From contig NZ_AP025018.1 in NCBI RefSeq assembly GCF_019977735.1, positions 5,150,580 through 5,214,579 on the forward strand: 64,000 bases of DNA, in the 5' to 3' direction. The position numbers were made by a program, and so were the translations under genes. This stretch comes from Calothrix sp. PCC 7716 (GTDB taxonomy: Bacteria > Cyanobacteriota > Cyanobacteriia > Cyanobacteriales > Nostocaceae). The stretch's first letter is position 1. Every line of letters starts with the position of its first letter. Below are positions 17,776-27,214 of the stretch, in pieces. The notes below the pieces were generated by a model, which saw only the letters and a program-made list of their open reading frames with translations, had not been told where the DNA came from and made no database searches.

Positions 17776-19455
17776 ATGAGTTACGCACTTGATAATTTGA
17801 ATAATCTAACTACGGGTAAGATGTTTGGGCAACGAACAATTAGGCCACTTTGTGCAGCCTCGATTTATGGCATCGCCTTCATCAAGGATACACTTATTGC
17901 GATTGACCAAAGAAAGGGATTTTTACTAGAAATCAACCCTTATACAGATAACACTAAGGTACTGAATCCACATCAGGTGCGTGAATTTACCGGGGTAACA
18001 GGCATTGCTCTCTGCTCAGATACGCTATGGGTAGTGCGAGATAATAGTGTTTATTTATGCAAGCTCCACTCCTTGGGTTTAGAGCATTTCATCACGTTAC
18101 CTTATCCTGCTGATGGCATAGCTGTATGGGGGTCAACCATTTACGTAAGCTGTCAAAAACTGGGTGGAATTCTCATTTTTGACCGTAACACACGCAAACA
18201 AATTACACACTTTTACGCGCCCGGAGTCGGAGTAGAAAATTTAGCAGTATGTGAAGATACGCTTTGGGTTTGCGACCGTACCGAACAAACCGTTTATGCT
18301 CTCGACCGCGCAACAGGAGAAATTCAGTTTAATGTTCTTACACCGTTTGATTCTCCTACAGGCATAGCTATCCACACAGACGAAAACGGCTCAAGTAATA
18401 TTTATGTTGCTTATGCATCAGATGAGCCTTACGTGCGCGATAATCCTAACGCCGACCCAAACTATGAGGTTGCATATCGTGACCGGACGTTTGTTCATAA
18501 GTTACAATATCATTACGACCCAGAAAAGCGTGTTGCTTTATCGAACGGATATCGCATAGAAATGTCTTATGTTGAGGAAGTGGCGCCTCTCGAAGAAATT
18601 TATTTGCCCACTTTAGAATGGCATATTGCTTTACCCAGCGATACCGACCGTCAAAAAGTCGTTAGTGTTGAACCAATTGGGCTGCCTTTTAGCGAACAAA
18701 CCGTTGAAGGACAGCGAGTTGCGGTTTTTAAATTTGACGCCCTTACCCCAGGTGAACGCCATGTTCTAGGTTGGAAGGCAATTGTGGAAGTGCGTGGCAT
18801 TAAATACCGCATTACTCCGCGCGATGTCGAAAATATTCCTGAACTGCCCGAAGAATTCAAAACGCGCTATCTCGTAGACAACGATGACTTGGCAATGGAT
18901 ACGGGTATAGTTATTCGCGCTGCACAAGACGCTGTTGGCACAGAAACTAACATTTTACGGAAAATGTATAACATCCGTAATTATGTGTATGACCAGCTTT
19001 CATACGGTATAAAACCTTATATCGACTCTCCTGATGTTGTACTTGAACGTGGTGTAGGTTCGTGTGGTGAGTACGTAGGAGTTTTACTCGCACTATGTCG
19101 TTTGAATGGCATAGCTTGCCGTACAGTTGGACGCTATAAATGTCCTGCATTTGCCGAACATCAAAATGTTCCTTTACAACCTGACTTTAATCACGTCTGG
19201 TTAGAATTTTATATCCCTGGCTTCGGTTGGTTGCCAATGGAGTCTAACCCTGATGACTTAGGATATTATAGCGCTCATCCAACCCGATTTTTCATGGGTC
19301 TATGCTGGTACCATATCGAAATCGGTAAGGGTATTTCATTTGAAAGCTTGTTTAGTAAAGGTGTACGCCTAACAAAAGAAGATATTTCAATCGGTGAGCT
19401 AGCTATTAATCACATTCGCTTTACTATTCTTGATGAGTTGCCACCTCAAAAGTAA
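17776..19455 (+). CDS. Beta-propeller / transglutaminase-like domain protein
   Basis: 559 aa. Residues ~25-230 are a repetitive beta-propeller-like region (YGIAFIKDTLIAID, TGIALCSDTLWVVRD, ENLAVCEDTLWVCDR). Residues ~370-500 form a transglutaminase-like papain-fold domain with the nucleophile at Cys430 (GVGSCGEY) and His473 (FNHVWLEF). The third catalytic position, usually Asp in GWxPxD, reads GWLPMES here, so Glu may substitute or the nearby PDD may serve. No signal peptide is seen. Such proteins may be peptidases or cross-linking enzymes; the substrate is unknown. It is transcribed away from the ATPase gene and stands alone. Confidence 0.85.
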   Translation: MSYALDNLNNLTTGKMFGQRTIRPLCAASIYGIAFIKDTLIAIDQRKGFLLEINPYTDNTKVLNPHQVREFTGVTGIALCSDTLWVVRDNSVYLCKLHSLGLEHFITLPYPADGIAVWGSTIYVSCQKLGGILIFDRNTRKQITHFYAPGVGVENLAVCEDTLWVCDRTEQTVYALDRATGEIQFNVLTPFDSPTGIAIHTDENGSSNIYVAYASDEPYVRDNPNADPNYEVAYRDRTFVHKLQYHYDPEKRVALSNGYRIEMSYVEEVAPLEEIYLPTLEWHIALPSDTDRQKVVSVEPIGLPFSEQTVEGQRVAVFKFDALTPGERHVLGWKAIVEVRGIKYRITPRDVENIPELPEEFKTRYLVDNDDLAMDTGIVIRAAQDAVGTETNILRKMYNIRNYVYDQLSYGIKPYIDSPDVVLERGVGSCGEYVGVLLALCRLNGIACRTVGRYKCPAFAEHQNVPLQPDFNHVWLEFYIPGFGWLPMESNPDDLGYYSAHPTRFFMGLCWYHIEIGKGISFESLFSKGVRLTKEDISIGELAINHIRFTILDELPPQK

Positions 19456-19907
19456 TAAGTGAAAAGTGCTGAGTTCTGAGTAGAGATGCAAGGTAAATTG
19501 CGTCTCTACAATTAGTTTTACAAATAATTCATCGTTTTATAGTAAAGCTTTATTCAAGCTTGATTAATCTCGGTATATTCATAGATTACCTTGTAAATTA
19601 TCACGCACTAAATTTAGTCACTCATATAAAAACAGTGAGATGCTTAAGTAAAATTATTTAATTATAATTAGGTAATATTATCGATTAACAGTAAATGCTA
19701 TTAAGTAAAATGTATCAGTAAATCTATTGAAAATGCATAAATATTATTTGTTGAACTAGCGGTAATTGACATTGCATAAAAGATAAAAATTAAGATAAAA
19801 ATATAAATATTAAATTTTATTTTATATCTACTATTAAATGACACTCGGCACAAGAGGCGACATGTCACGTCTTTACATTCAGCACTATATATTAGCGGTG
19901 AAAGCAA
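19456..19907. other. Intergenic gap with a GTAGAGACG-type repeat
   Basis: A 452-bp gap between two co-directional genes. It contains short GTGCTGA-like remnants near 19466-19479 and a near-perfect inverted repeat at 19480-19509 of the family also found at 27160-27179 and 30303-30330. The remainder is very AT-rich with no convincing gene; presumably it holds the promoter of the 19,908 gene. Confidence 0.6.
19480..19509. repeat. Dispersed GTAGAGACG palindromic repeat
   Basis: Arms GTAGAGATGCAA and TTGCGTCTCTAC (one mismatch) around a six-base loop, just behind the transglutaminase-like gene. It could fold as a transcript-end hairpin, but no T-run follows. Confidence 0.75.
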
Positions 19908-21197
19908 GTGAGCAATTTAATAAATCCCTACTATACAAGCCTTCCTGAAAAGCAAAACATATATCAACATTTGCTACATTTTGTGCAAGTTGAGTCACCA
20001 AGTCAGATGCTTGTACGTTTTAAAGCACTTTTTATAAATGGTTTTGATTATCCAGAATCAGAGATATTATTGGCTTTAGATAAAATTACTATGTCTGAAA
20101 CCGCTGAACATGAGTTTAATTTTTTTCTTAATCGTTGCTGCCATATTTTGATTAATCGCTGGCACATGCAGCCACAAATACATAGTTTTATCCCCGATTT
20201 AATTACCTTATTTCAATCTTCACCTTCTCGTCATAAAATTATTAGTATTCGCGAAAAGGCAATTCGGCGCCTACACATGTTAGTAAAAAATTTTCTCCAA
20301 AGTGAGCAATATATTGCTTTGCGCCGATTAACACAAGTAATTTCACATAATCAAACACAGCGCAATGTTCATCAACCCCTAGCAACGTTAATGCGACGCT
20401 ACCCATATTTATATGAGCATTGTTTACTAACAGAAGACTCAACAATTGAACATAAGTGGACTGTTAAAAAAATCAAAGCTGAAGTTCAAAAAGACTTTGA
20501 GCTTGATTTATCGCGTTATGTTACTTGGAAAGTTCGTTGCCATCAAGCTTCACAAATCGATAAAAATGATAATACAAGTAAACTATTTTTGCCCGTTGAT
20601 AATCCGACTTTATTAAGTGAAGCAAATTTAAACGCTGCTCTCACACAATTTATGGGTAGAGTTGAGGGTGATTACACTTATCAAGAATTAGCACGACGAT
20701 TTTTAAATTATACTCAAGCTTCTTGTTATGGCGCCTTTAAAGATGACTTATATGAATATCTTACTTCTGGCATTGATAAAGAATATGGCAAGCTACAATT
20801 TAATCACCGTTTGTATAAACTATTACAAAACACTTTAATAGATACCAACGACCAAAAAATGAACGAATTCTTATTAGTTCGTACCTGCAGTCAATTACTA
20901 AACTTTTTAGTTGTAGAAAGTGCAACATCACCCCAGCATTTTACTTTTATTGATTTAATTGCTAACCAAGGTACCCTTATTACAACAGGATTGTTACTCA
21001 AAATTGTGTTGATTTGTAGTAAAGTCAAACCTTATTTAACAAAACGATTTGCAATTTTGTTTAATCATTATGAGTCAGCGACGACAAACGGTATAGTTTG
21101 GCTTGTAGAAATGCTCGAACAGTTGAATATTGCCTACAGTATTCATTTCGGAAATGTAGACATTTCATACTTTAATCAAATAAAAACTAAATACTAG
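19908..21197 (+). CDS. Conserved-looking hypothetical protein
   Basis: 429 aa, GTG start (weak upstream GGTGA). I do not recognise a named domain. The protein is largely helical and polar, with no signal peptide or clear membrane helix except a mildly hydrophobic segment near the C-terminus (GTLITTGLLLKIVLIC). The middle carries basic helical stretches (AIRRLHMLVKNF, LATLMRRYPYLYEH). It ends 13 bp from the convergent RecB-like nuclease gene. Full-length, protein-like composition and normal neighbour-like codon use support a real gene; the function is unknown. Confidence 0.75.
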   Translation: MSNLINPYYTSLPEKQNIYQHLLHFVQVESPSQMLVRFKALFINGFDYPESEILLALDKITMSETAEHEFNFFLNRCCHILINRWHMQPQIHSFIPDLITLFQSSPSRHKIISIREKAIRRLHMLVKNFLQSEQYIALRRLTQVISHNQTQRNVHQPLATLMRRYPYLYEHCLLTEDSTIEHKWTVKKIKAEVQKDFELDLSRYVTWKVRCHQASQIDKNDNTSKLFLPVDNPTLLSEANLNAALTQFMGRVEGDYTYQELARRFLNYTQASCYGAFKDDLYEYLTSGIDKEYGKLQFNHRLYKLLQNTLIDTNDQKMNEFLLVRTCSQLLNFLVVESATSPQHFTFIDLIANQGTLITTGLLLKIVLICSKVKPYLTKRFAILFNHYESATTNGIVWLVEMLEQLNIAYSIHFGNVDISYFNQIKTKY

Positions 21198-21210
21198 TAC
21201 TACAATATAT

Positions 21211-22110
21211 TTATACTATTTTTTTAGGTACACTGGAGAATTGGCAAATTGAGTTAAACGGGCAAAAACGACAGTGGTAGCCTGGGTTTGGTGGGAATAT
21301 TGTGTTAAAGAACTGTGATTTTTGCTGATATTTTTCGATGTCTTGCTGGTGTTTAATAGCTATATTTGCCAGTTCTTGCTCAATTTTATCTAATTCGCTG
21401 TCAGAAATTACGATTAGCTCAGATTTTTTGCCAACTTCTAAATTATAAAACGAAGCTATAGCTTGATATTCAGGGTATAAATATCGTGCTGCGACTAAAT
21501 AAACTAACGCTTGTCGGCGGTCAAATGGAGATTTGCCTGTCTTAAAGTCTAAAATATGTAGAGTCCGTAGTGATGCAGGTTGATGTTGGATATTTATGTC
21601 ACCTTCTATAAAAACACAGTCCATTGCTGCGTATAACCTAAAACGGTAATCTTGTTTTTCTACGGCAATTGGTTTGGGAAAACCTTCATCACCCCGCGTT
21701 AACTGGATTATTTGCTTATTATATAGTAATGGTGAACTATGATAGTTTTTTAAGATTTGCAACACCCGTTGTTGAACTTCTGTAGTTGTATAATTTAATT
21801 TCAGTAGTTGTGCGACTTTTTCAACGCCGTCATCTCGCTTTAGAAGATGTGGGTTGTGATGAAATTCATATACTCCTTTTTGCGCTAACAGACCTATACG
21901 CTGTGATGGAGTTGCGCTTTTTAATAAAGCTTTTACTTGTGGTTCGTGCTGACGTGCTTTAATAAACCCCCTTCGCATTTGGCAATGCAAACGTTGTTGT
22001 CCTGCTGCCGGGACAACTAATGACCAAAGATGATAGCTTATGAATGGTCGATGGGTTAACATTGTTCGAGTCGAATAATACCTTGATGTAAAATTTGACA
22101 CCAACTTCAT
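21211..22110 (-). CDS. RecB-like PD-(D/E)XK nuclease with C-terminal cysteine cluster
   Basis: 299 aa. The nuclease core shows Asp in AAMDCVFIEGD and the catalytic LDFKTGK motif, followed by a conserved Q/Y helix (RRQALVYLVAARYLYP), as in Cas4/RecB-family exonucleases. The C-terminus has YHCRFCPFNSICQF, three closely spaced cysteines that usually take part in a 4Fe-4S cluster; the fourth cysteine upstream is not obvious (Cys43 is a candidate). There are no cas genes or CRISPR arrays nearby, so it is most likely a stand-alone repair nuclease. It stands convergent to the unknown 429-aa gene. Confidence 0.85.
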   Translation of the reverse strand: MKLVSNFTSRYYSTRTMLTHRPFISYHLWSLVVPAAGQQRLHCQMRRGFIKARQHEPQVKALLKSATPSQRIGLLAQKGVYEFHHNPHLLKRDDGVEKVAQLLKLNYTTTEVQQRVLQILKNYHSSPLLYNKQIIQLTRGDEGFPKPIAVEKQDYRFRLYAAMDCVFIEGDINIQHQPASLRTLHILDFKTGKSPFDRRQALVYLVAARYLYPEYQAIASFYNLEVGKKSELIVISDSELDKIEQELANIAIKHQQDIEKYQQKSQFFNTIFPPNPGYHCRFCPFNSICQFSSVPKKIV

Positions 22111-22473
22111 TCAAATGAAATTTGGCGCCTCAGCGACAAAAAATTGCTTTTCTTTATTAAAAACGGTGCTTTCAACAGCTATATTGATAAAGCCTATACT
22201 TAAGCCAAATTAATTTTGGTTATTTGGTATACTACTTAAGTGCAATTTAGCTTAATCAACCAGCGGTAGCGAGCGGAAACAATGCAACAGCAACAGCCAC
22301 AACAGTACTTTGTTTACTATTGTGGCAAATATAAAAGCTATGTTGTATACCAATTGATGAGTTTTTTATCAGATGTCCTTTAACCGCAATTCGCCATAAT
22401 CCTGTGATATGTAGCGTTATACGTTCGACTGACCTAGCTTTAACCTTAATAAAACGCTAAAAAAGTAAACAAA
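22111..22473. other. Intergenic region, divergent promoters
   Basis: A 363-bp gap between the divergently transcribed nuclease and LapA-domain genes. It holds one GGCGCC site at 22124 and AT-rich sequence; no gene, strong hairpin or known regulatory motif is seen. Both promoters should lie here. Confidence 0.5.
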
Positions 22474-22746
22474 ATGAAAACTATTGCCAACCTACTAACA
22501 TCTTTACTAATAGCGTTCTGGGTAATTGCGATTGCTATTGTTGCCGTCCAAAACGCTGAACCTGTATCTTTAAGATTTCTGTCTTACCAGTCGATTCAAA
22601 TACCTTTCGGCTTACTATTGGCGTTTAGTGCTGGTATTGGAATTATTAGTATGGCTCTTTTAATACCAGTATGGGGTCTTAGCGGTTCTGTTCGAGGGAA
22701 TTCGGTCTCTGATGATGACCCGGAGTTTTTTACTGATGAATATTAA
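22474..22746 (+). CDS. LapA-domain (DUF1049) inner-membrane protein
   Basis: 90 aa with two membrane helices (~8-27 and ~43-65) joined by a short loop containing VQNAEPVSLRFL, the characteristic LapA/DUF1049 signature, and a short acidic tail (DDDPEFF). LapA proteins of other bacteria are involved in envelope/lipopolysaccharide assembly; the cyanobacterial role is unclear. Size is normal for the family. It is a single gene followed by a dispersed palindromic repeat and the convergent permease gene. Confidence 0.85.
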   Translation: MKTIANLLTSLLIAFWVIAIAIVAVQNAEPVSLRFLSYQSIQIPFGLLLAFSAGIGIISMALLIPVWGLSGSVRGNSVSDDDPEFFTDEY

Positions 22747-22759
22747 GTAAAAAAAAGAA

Positions 22760-22783
22760 GGACAGGCAGGATGCCTATCCTAC
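22760..22783. repeat. Dispersed ACAGGC-type palindromic repeat
   Basis: GGACAGGC-AGGATGCCTATCC-type inverted repeat between the convergent LapA and permease genes, where it may end transcripts from both sides. The same family is at 62634-62657. Confidence 0.7.
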
Positions 22784-22794
22784 AAGAGGTGATA

Positions 22795-23913
22795 TTATCG
22801 CTGTAAACTGCGTGGGTCTAGGGCATCACGTAAACCATCTCCCAGTAAGTTAAATGCAAGTACAGTCAAAATAATCAACAGTGCAGGTGGTATTATCAAC
22901 CAGGGCTGTAGCACTATAATCGAAGCGTTTGAGGCTAACGATAACATGTTACCCCAAGAGGCATCTGGTTGTTGAATGCCTAAACCAATCAAACTTAATA
23001 CCGATTCTGCCTCAATAAAACTAGGAATTGAAAGAGTCGCTGCAATAATTATATAAGTCGCTGTTTGGGGTAGAATATGGCGCAAAATAATGTATATAGG
23101 TTTACCTCCCATTGCCCGTGCAGCTTGAACAAATTCGCGCTCTTTAATTGATAATACTTGACCGCGAATTACCCGCGCCAAACCAGCCCAACGAACAAAC
23201 GAGGTAATAACGATGATAAGTAAGAACCGCTCAGTGCTACTTAGTCCGGGGGGTAGTACTGCCGCAAGAGCAATTAATAAATAAGTTGTGGGAATTGTCA
23301 TTAGCACTTCAACAAATCGCATAATAGTGCTGTCTGTCCAACCAGCAAAGTAGCCAGAAATACCACCAACTAACATACCGATAGGAAAAGAAATTGCAAC
23401 CCCAACAATTCCTATAAATAAGCTGATACGACCACCGTGCAAAAGACGACTAAATTGGTCGCGACCTTGGTCATCAGTTCCCAAAATATTTACTCTTCCG
23501 TCACCATCCGCACCAAATAAGTGCAAGTTGAGAGTGATACCTGGCAGAATATCAACTTCTTGCCATGAAGGTGGTAATGGTAAACTTACCTGAAATAGCT
23601 TATATTCAGGCCCAGCAGTAAATAGTCGAATCGGCGAGGGTTTTGTATAATCTACGATAATTTCGCGTTTGCCCGTATTCAAATCGGTCTTTCCCTGCGT
23701 CGTTGGGTAAACGTGAGGACCAATAAATCTTCCTCCATCGCGCGTTTGATAATAAATCTTAGTGGGTGGAAGCAATGAACCGTTTGCTTGTGCTTCATTC
23801 GGTCTATATGGAGCAAAAAAGTCTGCTCCAATTACCGATACATAGAAAATTATCAATAGTATTGCCCCAAACCTTGCCAAAGGGTTTTTCTTTAAACGTT
23901 GCCACCAATTCAT
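22795..23913 (-). CDS. ABC transporter permease, OppC/DppC type
   Basis: 372 aa. There is an N-terminal membrane helix (LARFGAILLIIFYVSVIGA), a ~110-residue extracytoplasmic segment ending in NILGTDDQGRDQFSRLLHGG (typical of DppC/OppC), then a BPD_transp_1 domain with the EAA loop (REFVQAARAMGGKP) and EAxLSxLGLG-like segment (EAESVLSLIGLG). It is one of the two permeases for oligopeptides, nickel or similar solutes. Its partners (the other permease, ATPases, binding protein) are not adjacent, so the system must be scattered, as is common in cyanobacteria. Substrate unknown. Confidence 0.9.
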   Translation of the reverse strand: MNWWQRLKKNPLARFGAILLIIFYVSVIGADFFAPYRPNEAQANGSLLPPTKIYYQTRDGGRFIGPHVYPTTQGKTDLNTGKREIIVDYTKPSPIRLFTAGPEYKLFQVSLPLPPSWQEVDILPGITLNLHLFGADGDGRVNILGTDDQGRDQFSRLLHGGRISLFIGIVGVAISFPIGMLVGGISGYFAGWTDSTIMRFVEVLMTIPTTYLLIALAAVLPPGLSSTERFLLIIVITSFVRWAGLARVIRGQVLSIKEREFVQAARAMGGKPIYIILRHILPQTATYIIIAATLSIPSFIEAESVLSLIGLGIQQPDASWGNMLSLASNASIIVLQPWLIIPPALLIILTVLAFNLLGDGLRDALDPRSLQR

Positions 23914-24001
23914 AGTCAGTTTACGTAAATTGTCAAGACCTAATAGTTATAAGTTAATTGTTTATCGTCAACGTTGTGGGGCAAAATGTCAATCTTTACA
24001 A

Positions 24002-24128
24002 AGTGCTGACTAGAAGTGCTGAGTGCTGAGTAGAAAGTGCTGAGTGCTGAGTTTTTTACTCCTAACTCCTAACTCCTAACTCTACTCAGCACTCAGCACT
24101 CAGCACTCAGCACTCAGCACTCAGCACT
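24002..24128. repeat. STRR array with both orientations (long hairpin)
   Basis: Starts with GTGCTGA units, passes through CTCCTAA units, and ends with about seven CTCAGCA units. The two ends are reverse complements, so the block can fold as one long stem-loop. It separates the HD-domain gene from the permease gene. Confidence 0.92.
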
Positions 24129-24129
24129 T

Positions 24130-24993
24130 TTAACTAACAAGGTATAACTTTTCTTCAATTTGGCGCTCGTGTTCGACGACAAAGACGTTGGAGTATAGAT
24201 TAGCTATGATTTGTTTACCCTGTTGGGTTAAAGACAAGTAGCGTAAACCGTCTTGGATATAAGGAAACACACCGTTCCAGTAGAACTTGGCGTAGTTTTT
24301 ACGTAAATCCGCAGGTGTTTTATACCCTAATACCTTATTCATTCCTGTTTCTTCAAATTCGTAGAACAATGAAGTGATTTTATTTAGGTAACGAGGGTCA
24401 CTTAATTGTCCAATTAAATCAGCTGCACGTACCAACCCCGCAAAACACTGGGTTCCTTGACTGTCTTCTTTTGCAGGTACTGGAAAGCGAGTTAATTCAA
24501 TGTTGCTTTTGATAACTTCTGAGTCAATAAGTTTATGACCACCGAATCGCTCATCAATAAACAGTTTTGCTCGGTCTACATGATAAGGTGTCAGACTTGC
24601 GTCAGAGGCGCCAGGTGGTAAAGGAATCATTTTTCCTTCTTTGCCTGTAGAATATAAGCCATCAATTTCTTTGTCTTGACGGCATACCCCCTTGACATAG
24701 CCAATATCATGACATAGTAACGAAATAATACAGTGTAGCCAGTCTTCGCTCGATACTCCTCCCTCACGGATATGCTTACCACGAAGAATCTCTTGCCCAA
24801 CTAGGGTTACTAAAATAGAATGTTCGACATTGTGATAAAGAGCATCACTGTTGGCAATGTTCTCTAACGCCATATTGCCAGCCCAAGCGATAATATCTTG
24901 ATAATCTGTTTTTAGACAGCCGTAAGTACGTCTATATCCTTCACGAATCTGCTTTACAAACGCATCAATTAAAATTTCTGTTGTATTAAACAT
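24130..24993 (-). CDS. HD-domain metalloprotein (putative phosphohydrolase)
   Basis: 287 aa. HD-superfamily metal ligands are visible: His in YHNVEHSILV and the His-Asp pair in LLCHDIGYVKG, with further conserved residues in VDRAKLFIDERF and an Asp in RAADLIGQLSDPRY. The family hydrolyses phosphomonoesters or nucleotides; closely similar stand-alone proteins occur in Nostoc-type cyanobacteria without known substrates. No signal peptide or GGDEF/EAL partner is present. The 3' end runs straight into an STRR array (stop codon within 3 bp of it). Family assignment is confident, substrate unknown. Confidence 0.85.
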   Translation of the reverse strand: MFNTTEILIDAFVKQIREGYRRTYGCLKTDYQDIIAWAGNMALENIANSDALYHNVEHSILVTLVGQEILRGKHIREGGVSSEDWLHCIISLLCHDIGYVKGVCRQDKEIDGLYSTGKEGKMIPLPPGASDASLTPYHVDRAKLFIDERFGGHKLIDSEVIKSNIELTRFPVPAKEDSQGTQCFAGLVRAADLIGQLSDPRYLNKITSLFYEFEETGMNKVLGYKTPADLRKNYAKFYWNGVFPYIQDGLRYLSLTQQGKQIIANLYSNVFVVEHERQIEEKLYLVS

Positions 24994-25653
24994 ATTGGTA
25001 TGAATCTAGATACTATGTATTAATGGGTTTTCTTAATCAATCTATTGAGACATAGTTTGATTAATTAAGGGTTATACAGATTTTTCCCAGAATTTGTTCG
25101 TAGCTACCATCACTATTCATTAAATTGCCCGAATCGCTTGCATAGACAAGAAAAGTTTTTCTGCCCTTATCACAGGATATGCTATGCCTTTAGGTAGATG
25201 CAAAGATTATAAGATTAATGGGCTATATATTTAGGCGCCTTCAAAGAGCAACGCTTACTACGCTAACTCTGTATAATACATAATAACTATTAAACTTAGT
25301 TGGTAAAGCATGAGCTTTGAGAAACCGGGTTTCTTTGTCTTAATCTGTAATGAGAACGAGAATTTGGGCTAGAAACCCGGTTTCTTTGCTGGACAAATTT
25401 AAGTAACCTATCATAGTTATTATTTTTTCACATCAACTCGTTATGGTGCAGTGATTTGACAATGATTTGATGGTGATTAAGGCATTGTCAAGAATGTGAT
25501 GTGCTTCGCATGATTAAAAATCATGCTATCGGGTGACGCATTCTACAGGCAGAAGTCAAATTTGTGCGGCATAGTTAAGATATAGTAATTGTTTGAAAAC
25601 TTTCTTAAACAAAACTGCGTAAATTCAACTTGGTCATACTGGAGGCATTAATT
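24994..25653. other. Intergenic gap with GAAACC palindromes
   Basis: A 660-bp gap between the divergent HD gene and the RND adaptor gene. It holds a GGCGCC site at 25234 and a pair of palindromic repeats at 25320-25387. No open frame or structured RNA was recognised in the remainder, which presumably carries two promoters. Confidence 0.5.
25320..25387. repeat. Paired GAAACC-type palindromic repeats
   Basis: AGAAACCGGGTTTCTTT at 25320-25336 and AGAAACCCGGTTTCTTT at 25371-25387 are reverse complements in their cores and can pair across the 34-bp spacer. The same family occurs at 36793-36827 and 60199-60231. Confidence 0.85.
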
Positions 25654-27159
25654 GTGGGGGAAGAAAGTTTTTCTGAGTTGGAAGTACGGAAACCAATATC
25701 GGTTGATGAGGAAGATTGGCATTCGGAACCACCAAGACCAAAACGGGGATGGTTGACTCCATTGATGCTTGGTTTGGGAATGGGAATAATTATTGCCCTA
25801 GGAGGAATACGAGCATTTAGCCAGCGTCCGGGTGCTATGCCACAAGCTAAACAGGTAGCAGCGTCAACTAGTGTGGCGCCAAGTATGACTGTGACTCTTG
25901 CACAAGCTGAAACAACTCGAATTGCTCGTACCTTACCAGTAACGGGAAACATTGCCGCACGAGACTTGACGCCAGTATTGCCACAAAGTAATGGTTTACA
26001 AGTTAAGCAAGTGTTGGTAGATATTGGTGATTTTGTAAAAGCAGGTCAAGTCATGGCAGTACTTGATAACTCAGTCATACAAGACCAAATTCGCCAAGCA
26101 AGAGCAGATATTGAATCAAGACAGGCAGATGTTTCATCGAAGCAAGCTGATGTAATATCAAGGCAAGCAGCAGTTGAAGCAGCACAAGCGGCAGTCGCAT
26201 CAGCACAAGCAGTTGTACAGCAAAGACAAGCTGATTTAGGACAAACGCGAGCAAGATTAAATGACGCACAACGAAATGTTACCCGTAATCAACAACTTTT
26301 CGCTCAAGGCGCCATTAGTCGTCAAACGTTAGACACCTTAGAAACTACCTTGGCTACAGCGCGTGAAGCAGTACGTCAAGCTGAGGCAAATATACGTAAT
26401 GCTCAAGCAAACGTTGCCACTGCACAAGCAAACGTCGGTAGCGCAACTGCAGCGGTTCGCATTGCTGAAGCTGGAACGTCGAGTGCAATTGCTAGTGTTA
26501 GGAGTAATAATGCTAGATTAGAGCAAATCAAAACGCAGCTAAGTCAAACTGTTGTTCGGGCGCCCGTTTCAGGATATATAGCAGAGAAACTAGTCCGTGT
26601 GGGTGATGTGACGGGAGTTCCACCACAAAGTCAAATTGGTACTGTAGTTGGTGGCTCACAAAAGCTATTTTCTATTATTCAAGACGGCAAATTAGAATTA
26701 CAAGCGCAAGTGCCAGAGGTTCAGTTACCTCAAGTTAGAATTGGCGCTTCGGTACAAGTAACTTCAGACCGCGATAACCGAGTTCGTTTAATTGGCACAG
26801 TTAGAGAAATTGAGCCAGTGGTAAACCAACAGCGACGCGAAGCAACCGTAAGAATAGACTTGCCACCCACAAAGAAGCTCAAACCAGGAATGTTCGCGAC
26901 TGGTGCAATTAACACATCAACTGCTATTGGTGTTGCAGTCCCACAAAGAGCTGTTCAACCACAATCTGATGGCAGTGCGATTGTATTCATTCTAATGGGT
27001 GAAGACAAAGTAAAAGCTCAGAAAGTACAAGTGGGAGAAATACTCAATAATAACCGTATTGAAATTAAAGACGGTTTGAAAGTAGGTGACAAAGTGGTCA
27101 TCGATGGCGCCGGTTATATCAAAGATGGTGACACAGTTAGAGTGGCAACTAACTCATAA
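25654..27159 (+). CDS. RND efflux periplasmic adaptor (membrane fusion protein)
   Basis: About 501 aa from GTG 25654, which has GGAGG eight bases upstream; the frame extends back to a TTG at 25630, which is less likely. One membrane helix (~33-53 from the GTG; MLGLGMGIIIALGG) anchors it. The rest shows a split lipoyl domain (PQSNGLQVKQVLVDIGDFVKAG and later VRAPVSGYIAEKLVRVGDV) around a very long alanine/glutamine-rich coiled-coil hairpin (~110 residues, RQADVSSKQAD, AQANVGSAT). Beta-barrel and membrane-proximal domains end the protein. It links an RND pump to an outer-membrane channel; the pump gene follows 55 bp downstream, so the two are co-transcribed. Substrates not predictable. Confidence 0.93.
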   Translation: MGEESFSELEVRKPISVDEEDWHSEPPRPKRGWLTPLMLGLGMGIIIALGGIRAFSQRPGAMPQAKQVAASTSVAPSMTVTLAQAETTRIARTLPVTGNIAARDLTPVLPQSNGLQVKQVLVDIGDFVKAGQVMAVLDNSVIQDQIRQARADIESRQADVSSKQADVISRQAAVEAAQAAVASAQAVVQQRQADLGQTRARLNDAQRNVTRNQQLFAQGAISRQTLDTLETTLATAREAVRQAEANIRNAQANVATAQANVGSATAAVRIAEAGTSSAIASVRSNNARLEQIKTQLSQTVVRAPVSGYIAEKLVRVGDVTGVPPQSQIGTVVGGSQKLFSIIQDGKLELQAQVPEVQLPQVRIGASVQVTSDRDNRVRLIGTVREIEPVVNQQRREATVRIDLPPTKKLKPGMFATGAINTSTAIGVAVPQRAVQPQSDGSAIVFILMGEDKVKAQKVQVGEILNNNRIEIKDGLKVGDKVVIDGAGYIKDGDTVRVATNS

Positions 27160-27179
27160 AGACGTGATAAATCACGTCT
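27160..27179. repeat. GTAGAGACG-family palindrome between adaptor and pump genes
   Basis: Nine-base arms AGACGTGAT / ATCACGTCT around AA, starting directly after the adaptor stop codon; CTCCTAA-type heptamers follow at 27185-27205. A related perfect palindrome lies inside the 3' end of the next gene. Confidence 0.8.
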
Positions 27180-27214
27180 CTACATTCCTAATTCCTAACT
27201 CCTAACTTAATTTA

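Noticed and set aside
21211-22110. Cas4 of a CRISPR system
   Set aside because: The fold and cysteine cluster are similar, but there are no cas1/cas2 genes or repeats nearby, so it is called a RecB-like nuclease.
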